From: Lachnospiraceae bacterium | Lineage (GTDB): Bacteria > Bacillota > Clostridia > Lachnospirales > Lachnospiraceae | Direction: 5' to 3' | Assembly: GCA_900769115.1 (NCBI GenBank) | Contig: CAAGFJ010000062.1 | Span: 9,429 to 73,428, forward strand | Length of the DNA stretch: 64,000 nucleotides | Shown here: in pieces, positions 34,513-42,802 of the stretch | Layout of the letters: each line of letters begins with the position of its first letter | Position numbering within the stretch: position 1 is the first letter of the stretch | Program-made: the position numbers and the translations under genes | Notes under the pieces: model-generated | Told to the model about the DNA's origin: nothing | What the model saw: the letters and a program-made list of their open reading frames with translations, nothing else | Databases searched by the model: none

Positions 34513-34539
34513 TCCTCCTTGACATCAAATCCATTTGAT
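34513..34539 (-). promoter_or_regulatory. CsrA-type sites in the first flagellin leader
   Basis: In the leader RNA, AUCAAAU and AUUUGAU pair around GG (34524-34539), placing a GGA in the hairpin loop as CsrA prefers. The second GGA lies in the ribosome site CAAGGAGGA (34513-34521). csrA and its antagonist fliW are encoded 6 kb upstream. Confidence 0.55.
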
Positions 34540-34608
34540 CTATCTTCCTTTAATTATACTTATATTATATAAGGAGCTTGACTCCGTTCTTACTTCCTTA
34601 CACTGTAT

Positions 34609-34635
34609 ATATCGGACATCTGCCACGGAACTTAA
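34609..34635 (-). promoter_or_regulatory. Sigma-28 promoter of the first flagellin gene
   Basis: On the minus strand TTAAGTTC (34628-34635), 11 bases, TCCGATAT (34609-34616). It matches the FliA/SigD pattern and the equivalent box of the second copy. Confidence 0.75.
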
Positions 34636-34653
34636 TACCAATTTGTAATTTTT

Positions 34654-35679
34654 TTAATTATTTTTTTCCAGTGCGGCTAATTCCTGCTGATAAGCCTCTG
34701 CCACCTCCGGCAGACCCGCTTTCACTGCTACTTCGTATAATGCCTGCAACGGATACTTCTTACCCATGTGAATGTCACAGATCGGTGCTGTCTCATACGC
34801 TGCATTATAATACCAGATATGTGCCTCCTGCAAATCGCCGATATCTTCATAGTAGTGCCCCAATTCCATACACGTCTCACTGCAGCTTTGGGAAAGCACA
34901 ACCTTCATTGCGTATTTGAAGAAATTCGGTATATCACGCATCACCCGGTATGCATGTGCTAAGACACAGGCCGCATACTGCAATTCATCTTCTGTACAAG
35001 ATTCCCTGGCAAGCACCTTCTCACAGACCGGAATTGCTCTTGCGAATTGTTCTTCATTTCCTGAGATATACAGCTCCTTCGCATACAGCCCCAGCAGACG
35101 CTCCGGTATACATTCCCCGCCATCTGCACCATAATGCTTCTCGAACACCCGGAAGTCCCGTTCCGAATGCATACCATGCGGCTTATGAAAGATCCGGATC
35201 TCACTCTCATATACAATCGGTGTCAGCCGCAATGTCTCATGAATCGGACTATAGAACTCCATCTTGCGCATTCTCTTATATAATTTGGGCCGGTATTCCT
35301 CATCAAAGTTATAGATCGTATTCTCATTATATTGTCCTGAATATAGCATCTGTACAATATCAATCTCCGGCAGCAGTACCTGTTTCATCTGAAGGAACTT
35401 CTGGCGGTTCTCCTCATCCAATACCTCATCTGCATCTGCGGTATAGATGTAATCACACGTTGCAAAGGATGCTGCATAATTCCTTGCATCCGCAAAGTCA
35501 TCCACCCACTTGTAGTCATAGACCCGGTCCGTATATCGCTTTGCAATCTCCTTCGTCCGGTCACTCGACCCCGTGTCTACAATAATGATCTCATCCATCA
35601 GACCCTGCAGACTATCTAAGCATCGTTCTAATACCAATTCTTCATTCTTTACTATCATACACAGACTAATTGTTATCAT
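34654..35679 (-). CDS. Family 2 glycosyltransferase with helical-repeat C-terminus
   Basis: A 341-residue protein. The N-terminal GT-A domain has ISLCMIVKNEELVLERCLDS, EIIIVDTGSSDRTKEIA and the DXD in YIYTADADEVLDEEN. From ~190 the sequence is helical with TPR-like repeats (LYAKELYISGNEEQFARAI ... AYRVMRDIPNFFKYA). This resembles the SunS/flagellar glycosyltransferases that modify proteins directly. It lies between two flagellin genes, so flagellin is the likely acceptor. AGGAG precedes the ATG; no own promoter is visible, so it depends on read-through from the second flagellin gene. Confidence 0.87.
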   Translation of the reverse strand: MITISLCMIVKNEELVLERCLDSLQGLMDEIIIVDTGSSDRTKEIAKRYTDRVYDYKWVDDFADARNYAASFATCDYIYTADADEVLDEENRQKFLQMKQVLLPEIDIVQMLYSGQYNENTIYNFDEEYRPKLYKRMRKMEFYSPIHETLRLTPIVYESEIRIFHKPHGMHSERDFRVFEKHYGADGGECIPERLLGLYAKELYISGNEEQFARAIPVCEKVLARESCTEDELQYAACVLAHAYRVMRDIPNFFKYAMKVVLSQSCSETCMELGHYYEDIGDLQEAHIWYYNAAYETAPICDIHMGKKYPLQALYEVAVKAGLPEVAEAYQQELAALEKNN

Positions 35680-35701
35680 ACGTTTCCTCTCCTACGAATA
35701 A

Positions 35702-35725
35702 GAGCCGGTCCATACGGACCGGCTC
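35702..35725 (-). terminator. Strong hairpin after the second flagellin gene
   Basis: GAGCCGGTCC and GGACCGGCTC form a perfect 10-bp stem with a 4-base loop. The following minus-strand bases are TTATTCG, a poor U-tract. It may terminate only partly and let the downstream glycosyltransferase be expressed at low level, or protect the flagellin mRNA end. Confidence 0.6.
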
Positions 35726-35749
35726 CCTCGTACTCCATAATTATGAAAA

Positions 35750-36565
35750 TTACTGAAGTAATGATAATACACCCTGGTTAGACTGGTTAGCTTGTGCAAG
35801 CATTGACTGTGCAGCCTGCTGCAAGATATTGTTCTTGCTGTAGTTAACCATCTCTGTAGCCATATCAGTATCTCTGATATTAGACTCAGCAGATGTTAAG
35901 TTCTCAGAGTAGTTCTCCAAGTTGTTGATCGTGTACTCAAGACGGTTCTGAATAGCACCCAGTAATGAACGCTGTGCAGATACATTCTTGATAGCACTCT
36001 GAATCTGCTTGATTGCTGCAGATGCAGCCTTAGCAGTCTTAACAGAAGTTTCCTTAAGACCTAACTTAGATAATGAAGTACCACTGATCTTGATCTTCAT
36101 TAACTCGCCCTGATTAGCACCAACCTGAAGCTGCTTACCTGTTGCCATGCAACCGTTCAAAAGCTTAGTCCCGTTGAACTCAGCCTTCTTCGTAATAGAG
36201 CAGATCTCCTCTTTCAACTGCTTGATCTCATCCTGAATAGTCTGACGATCCTCTGAAGCATTAACATCATTACGAGCCTTGATAGCAAGCTCACCCATTC
36301 TCTGTAAGATAGAGTGAATCTCGTTCATGTTACCTTCTGCTGTCTGAATTAAAGAAATACCATCCTCTGCATTCTTAACAGCCTGATTCAAACCACGAAT
36401 CTGGTTTCTCATCTTCTCAGAAATTGAAAGTCCTGCTGCATCATCAGCCGCACGGTTAACTTTGTAACCAGAAGATAACTTCTCTGTTGACTTCTGTACA
36501 GACTTAACGTTCTGACCTAACATTCTGTTTGTGTTAACTGCTTGCATGTTGTGTTGTACTACCAT
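35750..36565 (-). CDS. hag: Flagellin (second copy)
   Basis: A 271-residue flagellin starting at ATG 36565 behind AAGGAGGA. It shares the same D0/D1-only build as the other copy, differing mainly in a short stretch around residues ~150-190 (LLNGCMATGKQLQ against LLDGSMSLAKSGKDLQ) and near position 25. It has its own sigma-28 promoter and a CsrA-type leader. Two near-identical flagellins in direct orientation could recombine or form mixed filaments. Confidence 0.97.
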   Translation of the reverse strand: MVVQHNMQAVNTNRMLGQNVKSVQKSTEKLSSGYKVNRAADDAAGLSISEKMRNQIRGLNQAVKNAEDGISLIQTAEGNMNEIHSILQRMGELAIKARNDVNASEDRQTIQDEIKQLKEEICSITKKAEFNGTKLLNGCMATGKQLQVGANQGELMKIKISGTSLSKLGLKETSVKTAKAASAAIKQIQSAIKNVSAQRSLLGAIQNRLEYTINNLENYSENLTSAESNIRDTDMATEMVNYSKNNILQQAAQSMLAQANQSNQGVLSLLQ

Positions 36566-36572
36566 AATAAAT

Positions 36573-36601
36573 TCCTCCTTGAATATAATGCCACATCCTT
36601 G
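36573..36601 (-). promoter_or_regulatory. CsrA-type sites in the second flagellin leader
   Basis: The leader RNA has CAAGGAUGU (36593-36601), a full match to the core of the CsrA consensus ACARGGAUGU, and a second GGA in the ribosome site CAAGGAGGA (36573-36581). Two sites, one over the ribosome site, is the arrangement known from the Bacillus hag leader. Confidence 0.6.
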
Positions 36602-36705
36602 CGACATGTACTAGCGGTTACCCGCTGTAGATAGTTCTATATAATATCCTTCCATAGAAGGTTATTACCACACTTACGATATGTAATTGTAACTTTCTAT
36701 CCTAT

Positions 36706-36732
36706 ATATCGGATATCTGTCTACAGACTTAA
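36706..36732 (-). promoter_or_regulatory. Sigma-28 promoter of the second flagellin gene
   Basis: On the minus strand TTAAGTCT (36725-36732), 11 bases, TCCGATAT (36706-36713). Confidence 0.75.
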
Positions 36733-36759
36733 CACTTTTTTGAAAATAATTTATAATAT

Positions 36760-37236
36760 TTATTGCTTGTGATCAACAAAATACGCATCAGCAATCTTCG
36801 AATGGTTCATCATCTTATGATAATTCTGTGCCACATTGGCCTGTGTCCTGGATGTTGCGTATTGTGATCTGGCATTCGAGAACAGCATGCTGAACCGGTT
36901 CCGGTTCCGTTCTTCTAGAATCTGTATCTCATTACCTGTCTTCGTGCATCTCCGGATGGCATCCTGCAGTATTCCAATCTCCTGCCGGTAATTCTCCATA
37001 TGGTTGCGGAGTTCTGAACGGATCCGGTCATATACCGACTCAAATCCGTCATCCAGATAATTCAGCCGGGCGATCAGGATCTCCTTCTCATTCATCGCCT
37101 CTTCCATCTCGTCCGAAGCATACGTGTCGCGCTTACTAAGCGCTTCCTGTTGCTTTGTAATCTCCAATATCTGATGCAGGACAGCTTCCTTCTTATGAAT
37201 TGTGTCGATCAACACCTGTACATAATGATTCTCCAT
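36760..37236 (-). CDS. FliT-like flagellar chaperone (by position)
   Basis: A 158-residue helical protein (MENHYVQVLIDTIHKKEAVL ... RNHMENYRQEIGILQDAIRR). It has no signal peptide or membrane segment. Its sequence is too diverged for me to name the family, but its place directly after fliS, and its helical build, are those of FliT, the FliD chaperone in the Bacillus order fliD-fliS-fliT. Length is somewhat greater than a typical FliT. FlgN-like function is the alternative. Confidence 0.6.
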   Translation of the reverse strand: MENHYVQVLIDTIHKKEAVLHQILEITKQQEALSKRDTYASDEMEEAMNEKEILIARLNYLDDGFESVYDRIRSELRNHMENYRQEIGILQDAIRRCTKTGNEIQILEERNRNRFSMLFSNARSQYATSRTQANVAQNYHKMMNHSKIADAYFVDHKQ

Positions 37237-37247
37237 ACGCAGACCTC

Positions 37248-37628
37248 CTATATTCTGGGATCTTTTGCATGATGCATAACCTGCTTCCAGATATCACGGA
37301 TCTCTCGTAACTGTACCAGGATCTCTTCTACAATTGCCGGATCCTTACTAATATTCGCTGCCGTCATACGTTCAAATATAAATGAATATATTGTATCAAA
37401 ATCTTTGGCAACCGGATAATCAAAGTTCAACGTGCTCTGCAACTCCACTATAATATTACGGGCCTTCTGCATATTCAGGTTTGCCTTCGCATAATCATTC
37501 TTCTCCATTGCCATCTGTGCTATATTACAGAACTTAATCGCTCCTTCATACAGCATCAGCGTAAGCTCTGCCGGTGTTGCTGTTAATACCTTATTCGTTC
37601 CATATGCTGCCATTGGATTATATGCCAT
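37248..37628 (-). CDS. fliS: Flagellar export chaperone FliS
   Basis: A 126-residue protein with the FliS pattern: the Tyr-rich N-terminus (AYNPMAAYGTNKVLTATPAE), LTLMLYEGAIKFCNIA, and LNFDYPVAKDFDTIYSFIFE. It binds the C-terminus of flagellin in the cytoplasm to prevent premature polymerisation. In Bacillus FliS also influences the FliW-flagellin exchange. It sits between fliD and the fliT-like gene. Confidence 0.95.
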   Translation of the reverse strand: MAYNPMAAYGTNKVLTATPAELTLMLYEGAIKFCNIAQMAMEKNDYAKANLNMQKARNIIVELQSTLNFDYPVAKDFDTIYSFIFERMTAANISKDPAIVEEILVQLREIRDIWKQVMHHAKDPRI

Positions 37629-37650
37629 CTTATCACCTCTATAGTTCCAA

Positions 37651-37678
37651 TTACAGGGTGGAACATCCCACCCTGTAA
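37651..37678 (-). other. Perfect hairpin between fliD and fliS
   Basis: TTACAGGGTGG and CCACCCTGTAA form an 11-bp stem with a 6-base loop in the 86-base gap. No U-tract follows on the minus strand (TTGGAAC), so it is more likely an mRNA stabiliser or processing site than a terminator. Confidence 0.6.
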
Positions 37679-37714
37679 CCTGTACTTCCTATAATAATAT
37701 CAATCACTATTCCA

Positions 37715-39700
37715 TCAGCCGCTAAACAACTGGGAAATATATGTCTGCTGTGCCTGTAACTTTGCCATTGCCGACTCCATCTTGGAAAACTGATCATAAT
37801 ACCGGTCCTGTTCATCCTGCAGCTTATCCTGCAGATCCGATACTTTATCCTTATAGTCCTGAATCTCTGTATCCATCTGCTTATCGTTGTAGAATGTCAT
37901 GGCACTACTTAATTCTTTGTTGCTGCTCATTGCCTTCATCAGGTTATTATAGATCTCACTACCCAATGTGGAGAACGTCTTCTCTACCGCATCCGGATTC
38001 TCATTGATCGCCTTCATCAATGCATCATCATAATCGGCATAATCGGCATCATCTGAATCTCCATAAATATGCAGCTTGCCTTTTTCTGTATAGACACCGG
38101 TATTAATCCCAAAAGAGGACAAGGCAAAATTCTTAGTGGTACCATCCGACATAGTGACTGCTACTGATTTGCTGAGTGTAGAACGCATACTGCTCGTAAG
38201 CGAATTGATCGTATCATCTCTCCGAAGCAAAGATGCTTTGATAACACCTTCCCACTTCTCAACCTCATCATCACTCATTGCCTTCTTCTCGTCATCCGTC
38301 AGAGGCTCATAATCCTTCACTCTGGCCGCACTATACAACGTATTCATCTCACCGATCAGATCGTTATAGGACTTCACAAAAGACTTCACCTTATCATAGA
38401 TTCCCTTCGAATCTGTCCCAACCGAGAAAGTCTGTGCCTCTCCTTCTTCCGTTGCTTCGATGGTCAGACCATTGATACTGAATGTATTCGAAGCCTGCGA
38501 ATACTTCACACCATTATATTCAATCTCTGCATTCTTGGCATCAATTCTTCCTTCGTCACCCTCCTGCAGATCCAATCCCAATGTATGCAATGCATCCGAT
38601 GTGCTGCCATCTGCATTCACTGCTTCTAAGGTAAACTGGTTATCCGCTCCTGTCGCCTTGGAATTCAGGTAGAATCTTCCCTGTCCGGCATCATAGCTGG
38701 CTTCGATACCAAGCTTTGCCATACTTGTTGCAAGACCATCCAATGTTGTTGTCCGGTCTACGGTAATAGCATGACCATTCACCTTAATCTCTGTTCCTTC
38801 TGCAATACCGAGATCGATCAGCTTAGAAGACCCGGTTACTGCAGCACCTGCCGTTCTTACTTCCTCATAGAACTTCGTAGAACCGCCAATCGTATACACC
38901 GGTTCTTTATCCGGATCACTGGTTCTTGGCTCTAACTTCGTTCCTGCTGCATCTGTTGTGACACCTAATATCTTCGCTGTTGTCTCATCTTCCGCAGTAA
39001 TGGTTACATTCTGTCCACCAGTGAATGTAGTCACCTTCTCGCCGTCCGCATTCTCCGTCTCACTGCTTACTGCTGTCTCATTACTCATCCGGAAATTACC
39101 GGCCGCAAATTCCACCTTCACACCGGAACCGTCTAACTGCTGGTTGATCAGGTTCACAGCGTCCTCTACGGTTGCATCTGCACCGAGCTGATCTGTCAGG
39201 TCTACCTTATATTCCTTACCGGCCTCGTCCTTCGCCGTGAACTTCATGTTCCGGATCTGGCTCTCGACTGAATTACCCTGGTTATCTGTCAGCGAAGATA
39301 ACTTCCCTGTATTATCCTTTACTGCTGTATAAGAAGTAGATTCATATGTACCGTTGTTCAGCTTACGCCCAGTCCACATCTGTGCCGTTGCGGTACTAAG
39401 CACCTTCACACGGTGCGTACCATTAACGGAATTGCTTCCGGCCGTTACCTTCACGCCCTTCAGATCTCCGGTAGCTGTCTTGGTACGATAAGTGGACACA
39501 CTCTTAAAAGTAGAAAGTGCTCCTTTGTAAAAATCCATGATCTTGGTATTCAAGGATGCCCAGGCTTCCTTCTTCCATTCCGCCTTGGTCTGCTGCTTCT
39601 TGACATCATCTACCTTGGTCTGATATGCCTCGGATAACTGCGACACTAATGTCTCCGTATCCAATCCGGATATCATACCGGTCATTCTAACTCCTGCCAT
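37715..39700 (-). CDS. fliD: Flagellar filament cap protein FliD
   Basis: A 661-residue cap protein. The N-terminal domain begins VRMTGMISGLDTETLVSQL and contains the coiled region KVDDVKKQQTKAEWKKEAW. A long Thr/Gly-rich central domain (~120-400) forms the exposed cap plates. The C-terminal FliD domain (KSFVKSYNDLIGEMNTLYS ... DKLQDEQDRYYDQFSKMESA, QTYISQLFSG) re-enters the filament core. It lies in the flaG-fliD-fliS operon. The length is within the larger range of the family. Confidence 0.95.
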   Translation of the reverse strand: MAGVRMTGMISGLDTETLVSQLSEAYQTKVDDVKKQQTKAEWKKEAWASLNTKIMDFYKGALSTFKSVSTYRTKTATGDLKGVKVTAGSNSVNGTHRVKVLSTATAQMWTGRKLNNGTYESTSYTAVKDNTGKLSSLTDNQGNSVESQIRNMKFTAKDEAGKEYKVDLTDQLGADATVEDAVNLINQQLDGSGVKVEFAAGNFRMSNETAVSSETENADGEKVTTFTGGQNVTITAEDETTAKILGVTTDAAGTKLEPRTSDPDKEPVYTIGGSTKFYEEVRTAGAAVTGSSKLIDLGIAEGTEIKVNGHAITVDRTTTLDGLATSMAKLGIEASYDAGQGRFYLNSKATGADNQFTLEAVNADGSTSDALHTLGLDLQEGDEGRIDAKNAEIEYNGVKYSQASNTFSINGLTIEATEEGEAQTFSVGTDSKGIYDKVKSFVKSYNDLIGEMNTLYSAARVKDYEPLTDDEKKAMSDDEVEKWEGVIKASLLRRDDTINSLTSSMRSTLSKSVAVTMSDGTTKNFALSSFGINTGVYTEKGKLHIYGDSDDADYADYDDALMKAINENPDAVEKTFSTLGSEIYNNLMKAMSSNKELSSAMTFYNDKQMDTEIQDYKDKVSDLQDKLQDEQDRYYDQFSKMESAMAKLQAQQTYISQLFSG

Positions 39701-39711
39701 ACAACCTCCTC

Positions 39712-40161
39712 CTATCTCTTCTCATCCACAAGTAATCCCGCCAATTCCAGTGACTTGGCAATCATATCCAATGTCTTCTCTGGTGGGATCTCCCGAATTA
39801 CCTTATCTGTCTCTTTGTCCCGCACCGTAATTGAGATACGATGTGTCTTCTCGTGGTATGCAAACTGTAGGGTTGTTGCGGTCGGAGCAATCTTCTTATT
39901 AATATCTGCAATGGCACTCTTGATCTTCTCTTCCGATACTTCCTGCAATGCCTTTGCATCCGATTGTTCTTCTTTCTCACGTTCTGAATCTCTGCCCGCG
40001 CGGTTCTCACTTCCCTGTGCTCCCACGATCGGCTGATACCCCTGTACCTGAGCCTGCTGCTGTCCCTGTTCATTCACCTCAAGCTTCTCAACAGGTGCAG
40101 TCTTCTCCGTCTTAGGCATCTGCTGTGTTACAATATTACTGCTAATTGCATCAATTGCCAT
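39712..40161 (-). CDS. flaG: FlaG family protein
   Basis: A 149-residue protein started at ATG 40161, with GGAGGTGAAG upstream; the longer frame lacks a ribosome site. The C-terminal ~80 residues are the FlaG domain (LQFAYHEKTHRISITVRDKE, VIREIPPEKTLDMIAKSLE). The N-terminal half is Gln/Glu-rich and disordered. FlaG influences filament length and stands beside fliD, as in Bacillus yvyC. Confidence 0.92.
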   Translation of the reverse strand: MAIDAISSNIVTQQMPKTEKTAPVEKLEVNEQGQQQAQVQGYQPIVGAQGSENRAGRDSEREKEEQSDAKALQEVSEEKIKSAIADINKKIAPTATTLQFAYHEKTHRISITVRDKETDKVIREIPPEKTLDMIAKSLELAGLLVDEKR

Positions 40162-40190
40162 AATCTTCACCTCCGTGTGAAATTCCACAT

Positions 40191-40211
40191 GGCAGACATA
40201 CCATGTCTGCC
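40191..40211 (-). other. Hairpin in the flaG leader
   Basis: GGCAGACAT and ATGTCTGCC form a perfect 9-bp stem with loop ACC, about 30 bases ahead of the flaG start. No U-tract follows. It could modulate translation of flaG or mark the csrA mRNA end. Confidence 0.5.
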
Positions 40212-40232
40212 TGTTAATATTCTTCAATAGCT

Positions 40233-40259
40233 ATATCGGCTATCAACACCTACTATATT
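40233..40259 (-). promoter_or_regulatory. Possible sigma-28 promoter of flaG-fliD-fliS
   Basis: The -10 GCCGATAT (40233-40240) is excellent, but the -35 at the correct 11-base distance (AATATAGT, 40252-40259) is poor. Confidence 0.35.
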
Positions 40260-40315
40260 ATACCTTTTTGAATATTTTTACAAATTATGTGGTCTCTCAC
40301 GTAACTCTGCTCTAT

Positions 40316-40537
40316 CTACATTTGAAAAAGATTCTTCAGATTCTCCTGAACTGCATCCGCAGCGGCTTCCTTATTCGCCTCACGGATCTGTTCGTATACT
40401 TCCTCCCGATATACCGGCACAGACTTTGGTGCATTGATACCAATCTTCACCTGCTCTCCCTTTACCTCTAATATCGTAATCTCAATATCATTGCCGATCA
40501 TAATAGACTCATTTGCTTTTCTCGATAATGCCAACAT
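40316..40537 (-). CDS. csrA: Carbon storage regulator CsrA
   Basis: A 73-residue RNA-binding protein with MLALSRKANESIMIGNDIEI and KIGINAPKSVPVYREEVYEQ, the conserved CsrA dimer fold and its RNA-contact Arg. The start at ATG 40537 follows the fliW stop after one base; AGGCGGGTG is its ribosome site. It represses flagellin translation by binding GGA sites, and is antagonised by FliW, whose gene is directly upstream. Both flagellin leaders here show such sites. Confidence 0.96.
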   Translation of the reverse strand: MLALSRKANESIMIGNDIEITILEVKGEQVKIGINAPKSVPVYREEVYEQIREANKEAAADAVQENLKNLFQM

Positions 40538-40538
40538 A

Positions 40539-41003
40539 TTATTCACCCGCCTTTTCTTTCATCTTCTGTACGGCGTCATATACATTATACTTCACCGGAT
40601 AATCCGCATTGTCCACGATCAACTGCACACCGGTACAGGTCTTCGTATTAATGATGACAGGTGCTTTCATGTTCGCTGTTACCCTGGTCATATCTGACGG
40701 AACTGTCATAACTAACAGGAATAACAGATCCTTGTCTGCCGGATTACCAAGCGGCTTCAACAATTCATCCTCGATCATTGGTGCATAATCCGGAACGATC
40801 GCCAACGGATCCACAACCGGAAGGGCAATCATTGGCTCATCCATCGATTGCAGCCAACTGATTCTTGCCTCATTCTCATCCTCACTATTATATATGATTG
40901 CAAACTTCTTAAGCTCCTCAAATCCGATAATTCCATTCGGGAATTCCAGGATCTTATTATCATCTAACTCCACTTCCCCAAAAAACTTTGTCTGTACTCT
41001 CAT
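40539..41003 (-). CDS. fliW: Flagellar assembly factor FliW
   Basis: A 154-residue protein with FGEVELDDNKILEFPNGIIG, the FliW signature, and VVDPLAIVPDYAP. It binds either flagellin or CsrA; when flagellin is exported, free FliW relieves CsrA repression of hag. It is coupled to csrA by nearly overlapping stop and start codons. Confidence 0.96.
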   Translation of the reverse strand: MRVQTKFFGEVELDDNKILEFPNGIIGFEELKKFAIIYNSEDENEARISWLQSMDEPMIALPVVDPLAIVPDYAPMIEDELLKPLGNPADKDLLFLLVMTVPSDMTRVTANMKAPVIINTKTCTGVQLIVDNADYPVKYNVYDAVQKMKEKAGE

Positions 41004-41085
41004 GGTATATCTCCTTTCCAGTAACCTATATCTTTATAGCCTCTGCCTGCATTCTGCCGCAGCCGCAGATAATCTCATCTCTATT

Positions 41086-42606
41086 CTATAGATAATCAAG
41101 CAATGTCTTCTGAATCACACTCGCTGTTGTTGCAAGGGACGACTCATATACTAACTCTGCCTGATACATCTCAATCGCAACTTCCTCTGTCTCTACATCC
41201 TCATTCGTTGACTTCAGTTCCTTAAAATCTGCCAACTGCTCTGTCACACGGGTCTGAATCAATTCCAGCTTCGAATAAGTTGTTCCTACCGTTGCCTGTA
41301 CCGCACTGACATCTTCCATAAAGTTCTGGAAGTTCGTCATGTTATTACCAAACAGCTTCTGCATGTTCTCTTTCTTAAGTGCGAGCTCTACATCTGCGCC
41401 CTCCAGCATCTTATTGATCTGTGCGACTGCATCTGCATCATCCTTATATTGTGGATCCTCCAGCATTCCTTTAAGCTTCTTAATGTTATTCTCAATATCC
41501 AGCACGTCCTGAACAGCATTGGCAAGGTCTTCAATCTTATTGCCCATATCATGCTTGATCAGATCCTTCCCCTCTGCATTCACGGTAATATACTGATTAA
41601 AATTCACCTCGTATTTGATTGGCTGTCCTGTCTTATCCACCGTATAATCGGTATCCTGTATTGTGCCATCCGGCATCGTCTTATGCTGGGTACAGTTAAA
41701 ATACATCTCCGGTCTCAGATCCCCAACCTCAAACTTGGACTTGTCATAATTGACTGAAATATTCGATGCTGTCTTGATCTGGTTATATACATTCTCACCA
41801 AAGATCAGTTCACCCGTCTCTGGAATATAATTGATCCCATCCGGATCCACCTTATAATACGTATCGCTGTCTGCAACCTGCTTCACGGTAAAGTTGATTC
41901 CCGCCTGTCCGAGCAGGTCCGATGGTGTTCCATTCGCATCCGTCACTGTAATACTCGGGGTTCCATTATCTAACCCGCTATATGCTAATCGCAGCTTATA
42001 CACACTTGCAGAAGTTGGCTGCTCATAAGCTGTGTTACCTGCCAAAATGTTATCCAGATCTTCCGGCTTCACACCGTCTAATACCACATTCTTGCTCTCA
42101 ATTGAATCCGGCGAGATGTCCTCCGTAATATTATAAGAAAGCCCCTCCTTCGATGCATCATCCTGAAATACCAGATTCGTCTCTGTCTTATATCCGGAAA
42201 ACAGATATCGTCCTGCATAGGTGGTTCCACCCTCCTTGTAGATTGCATCCTTCAGTGCAAGCAATTCATCAATGATCGTCTGACGATCCTTTGTCTGAAA
42301 CGTATCACTTGCTCCCTGCTCACAATAATAATATACATCCTGCAGACGGTCATATACATTCTGAACGGACGACTGCGTCGTATCTACCCACGACATTGCA
42401 TCCTTAATATTCTTGTTCTTATATTGATCTAACTGGTCACAGGTTGTCCGAAGCTTCAATGCACGGATCGCAATAACAGGATCCTCCGATGGTGCAGATA
42501 TCCGCTTGCCTGTAGTCGCCTGCTGATTCAGATCACTGACCCGCTGCATGGACTTCTGCATATTACGCAAAGAACCAGCCGTCACCATTTGATTCGTAAC
42601 TCTCAT
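41086..42606 (-). CDS. flgL: Flagellar hook-filament junction protein FlgL
   Basis: A 506-residue protein with the flagellin-like N-terminus of FlgL (MRVTNQMVTAGSLRNMQKSM, LNQQATTGKRISAPSEDPV) and C-terminus (EEVAIEMYQAELVYESSLA). The middle is larger than in Bacillus FlgL, with Asp/Thr-rich surface domains. It connects hook and filament (HAP3). It lies downstream of a terminator-like hairpin after flgK and has AGGAGAG before its start. Confidence 0.93.
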   Translation of the reverse strand: MRVTNQMVTAGSLRNMQKSMQRVSDLNQQATTGKRISAPSEDPVIAIRALKLRTTCDQLDQYKNKNIKDAMSWVDTTQSSVQNVYDRLQDVYYYCEQGASDTFQTKDRQTIIDELLALKDAIYKEGGTTYAGRYLFSGYKTETNLVFQDDASKEGLSYNITEDISPDSIESKNVVLDGVKPEDLDNILAGNTAYEQPTSASVYKLRLAYSGLDNGTPSITVTDANGTPSDLLGQAGINFTVKQVADSDTYYKVDPDGINYIPETGELIFGENVYNQIKTASNISVNYDKSKFEVGDLRPEMYFNCTQHKTMPDGTIQDTDYTVDKTGQPIKYEVNFNQYITVNAEGKDLIKHDMGNKIEDLANAVQDVLDIENNIKKLKGMLEDPQYKDDADAVAQINKMLEGADVELALKKENMQKLFGNNMTNFQNFMEDVSAVQATVGTTYSKLELIQTRVTEQLADFKELKSTNEDVETEEVAIEMYQAELVYESSLATTASVIQKTLLDYL

Positions 42607-42738
42607 TGTCTCTCTCCTGTCCGGTTATTCCATTAACCTCACTTACTGCCGCCTCATCCATTAGGCAGTCAACTCTCTATATACTATATCGTAACGAATC
42701 ATCCAATACACAAGATGCAACCGCACAAAAAATAGCAA

Positions 42739-42779
42739 ATCGTCAGAGAATATATGTGAAAGCAATCTTCTCTGACGAT
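42739..42779 (-). terminator. Terminator-like hairpin after flgK
   Basis: ATCGTCAGAGAA and TTCTCTGACGAT form a perfect 12-bp stem with a 17-base loop. On the minus strand a TATTTTTTG run follows 5 bases after the stem, so termination may be partial. It lies between flgK and flgL. Confidence 0.55.
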
Positions 42780-42802
42780 CATACCACGTCTTAATGCAGC
42801 TT

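Noticed and set aside
34950..35585. 211-codon plus-strand open frame opposite the flagellin-linked glycosyltransferase
   Set aside because: Composition (His/Ser/Pro rich) and lack of a ribosome site mark it as a shadow of the minus-strand gene.
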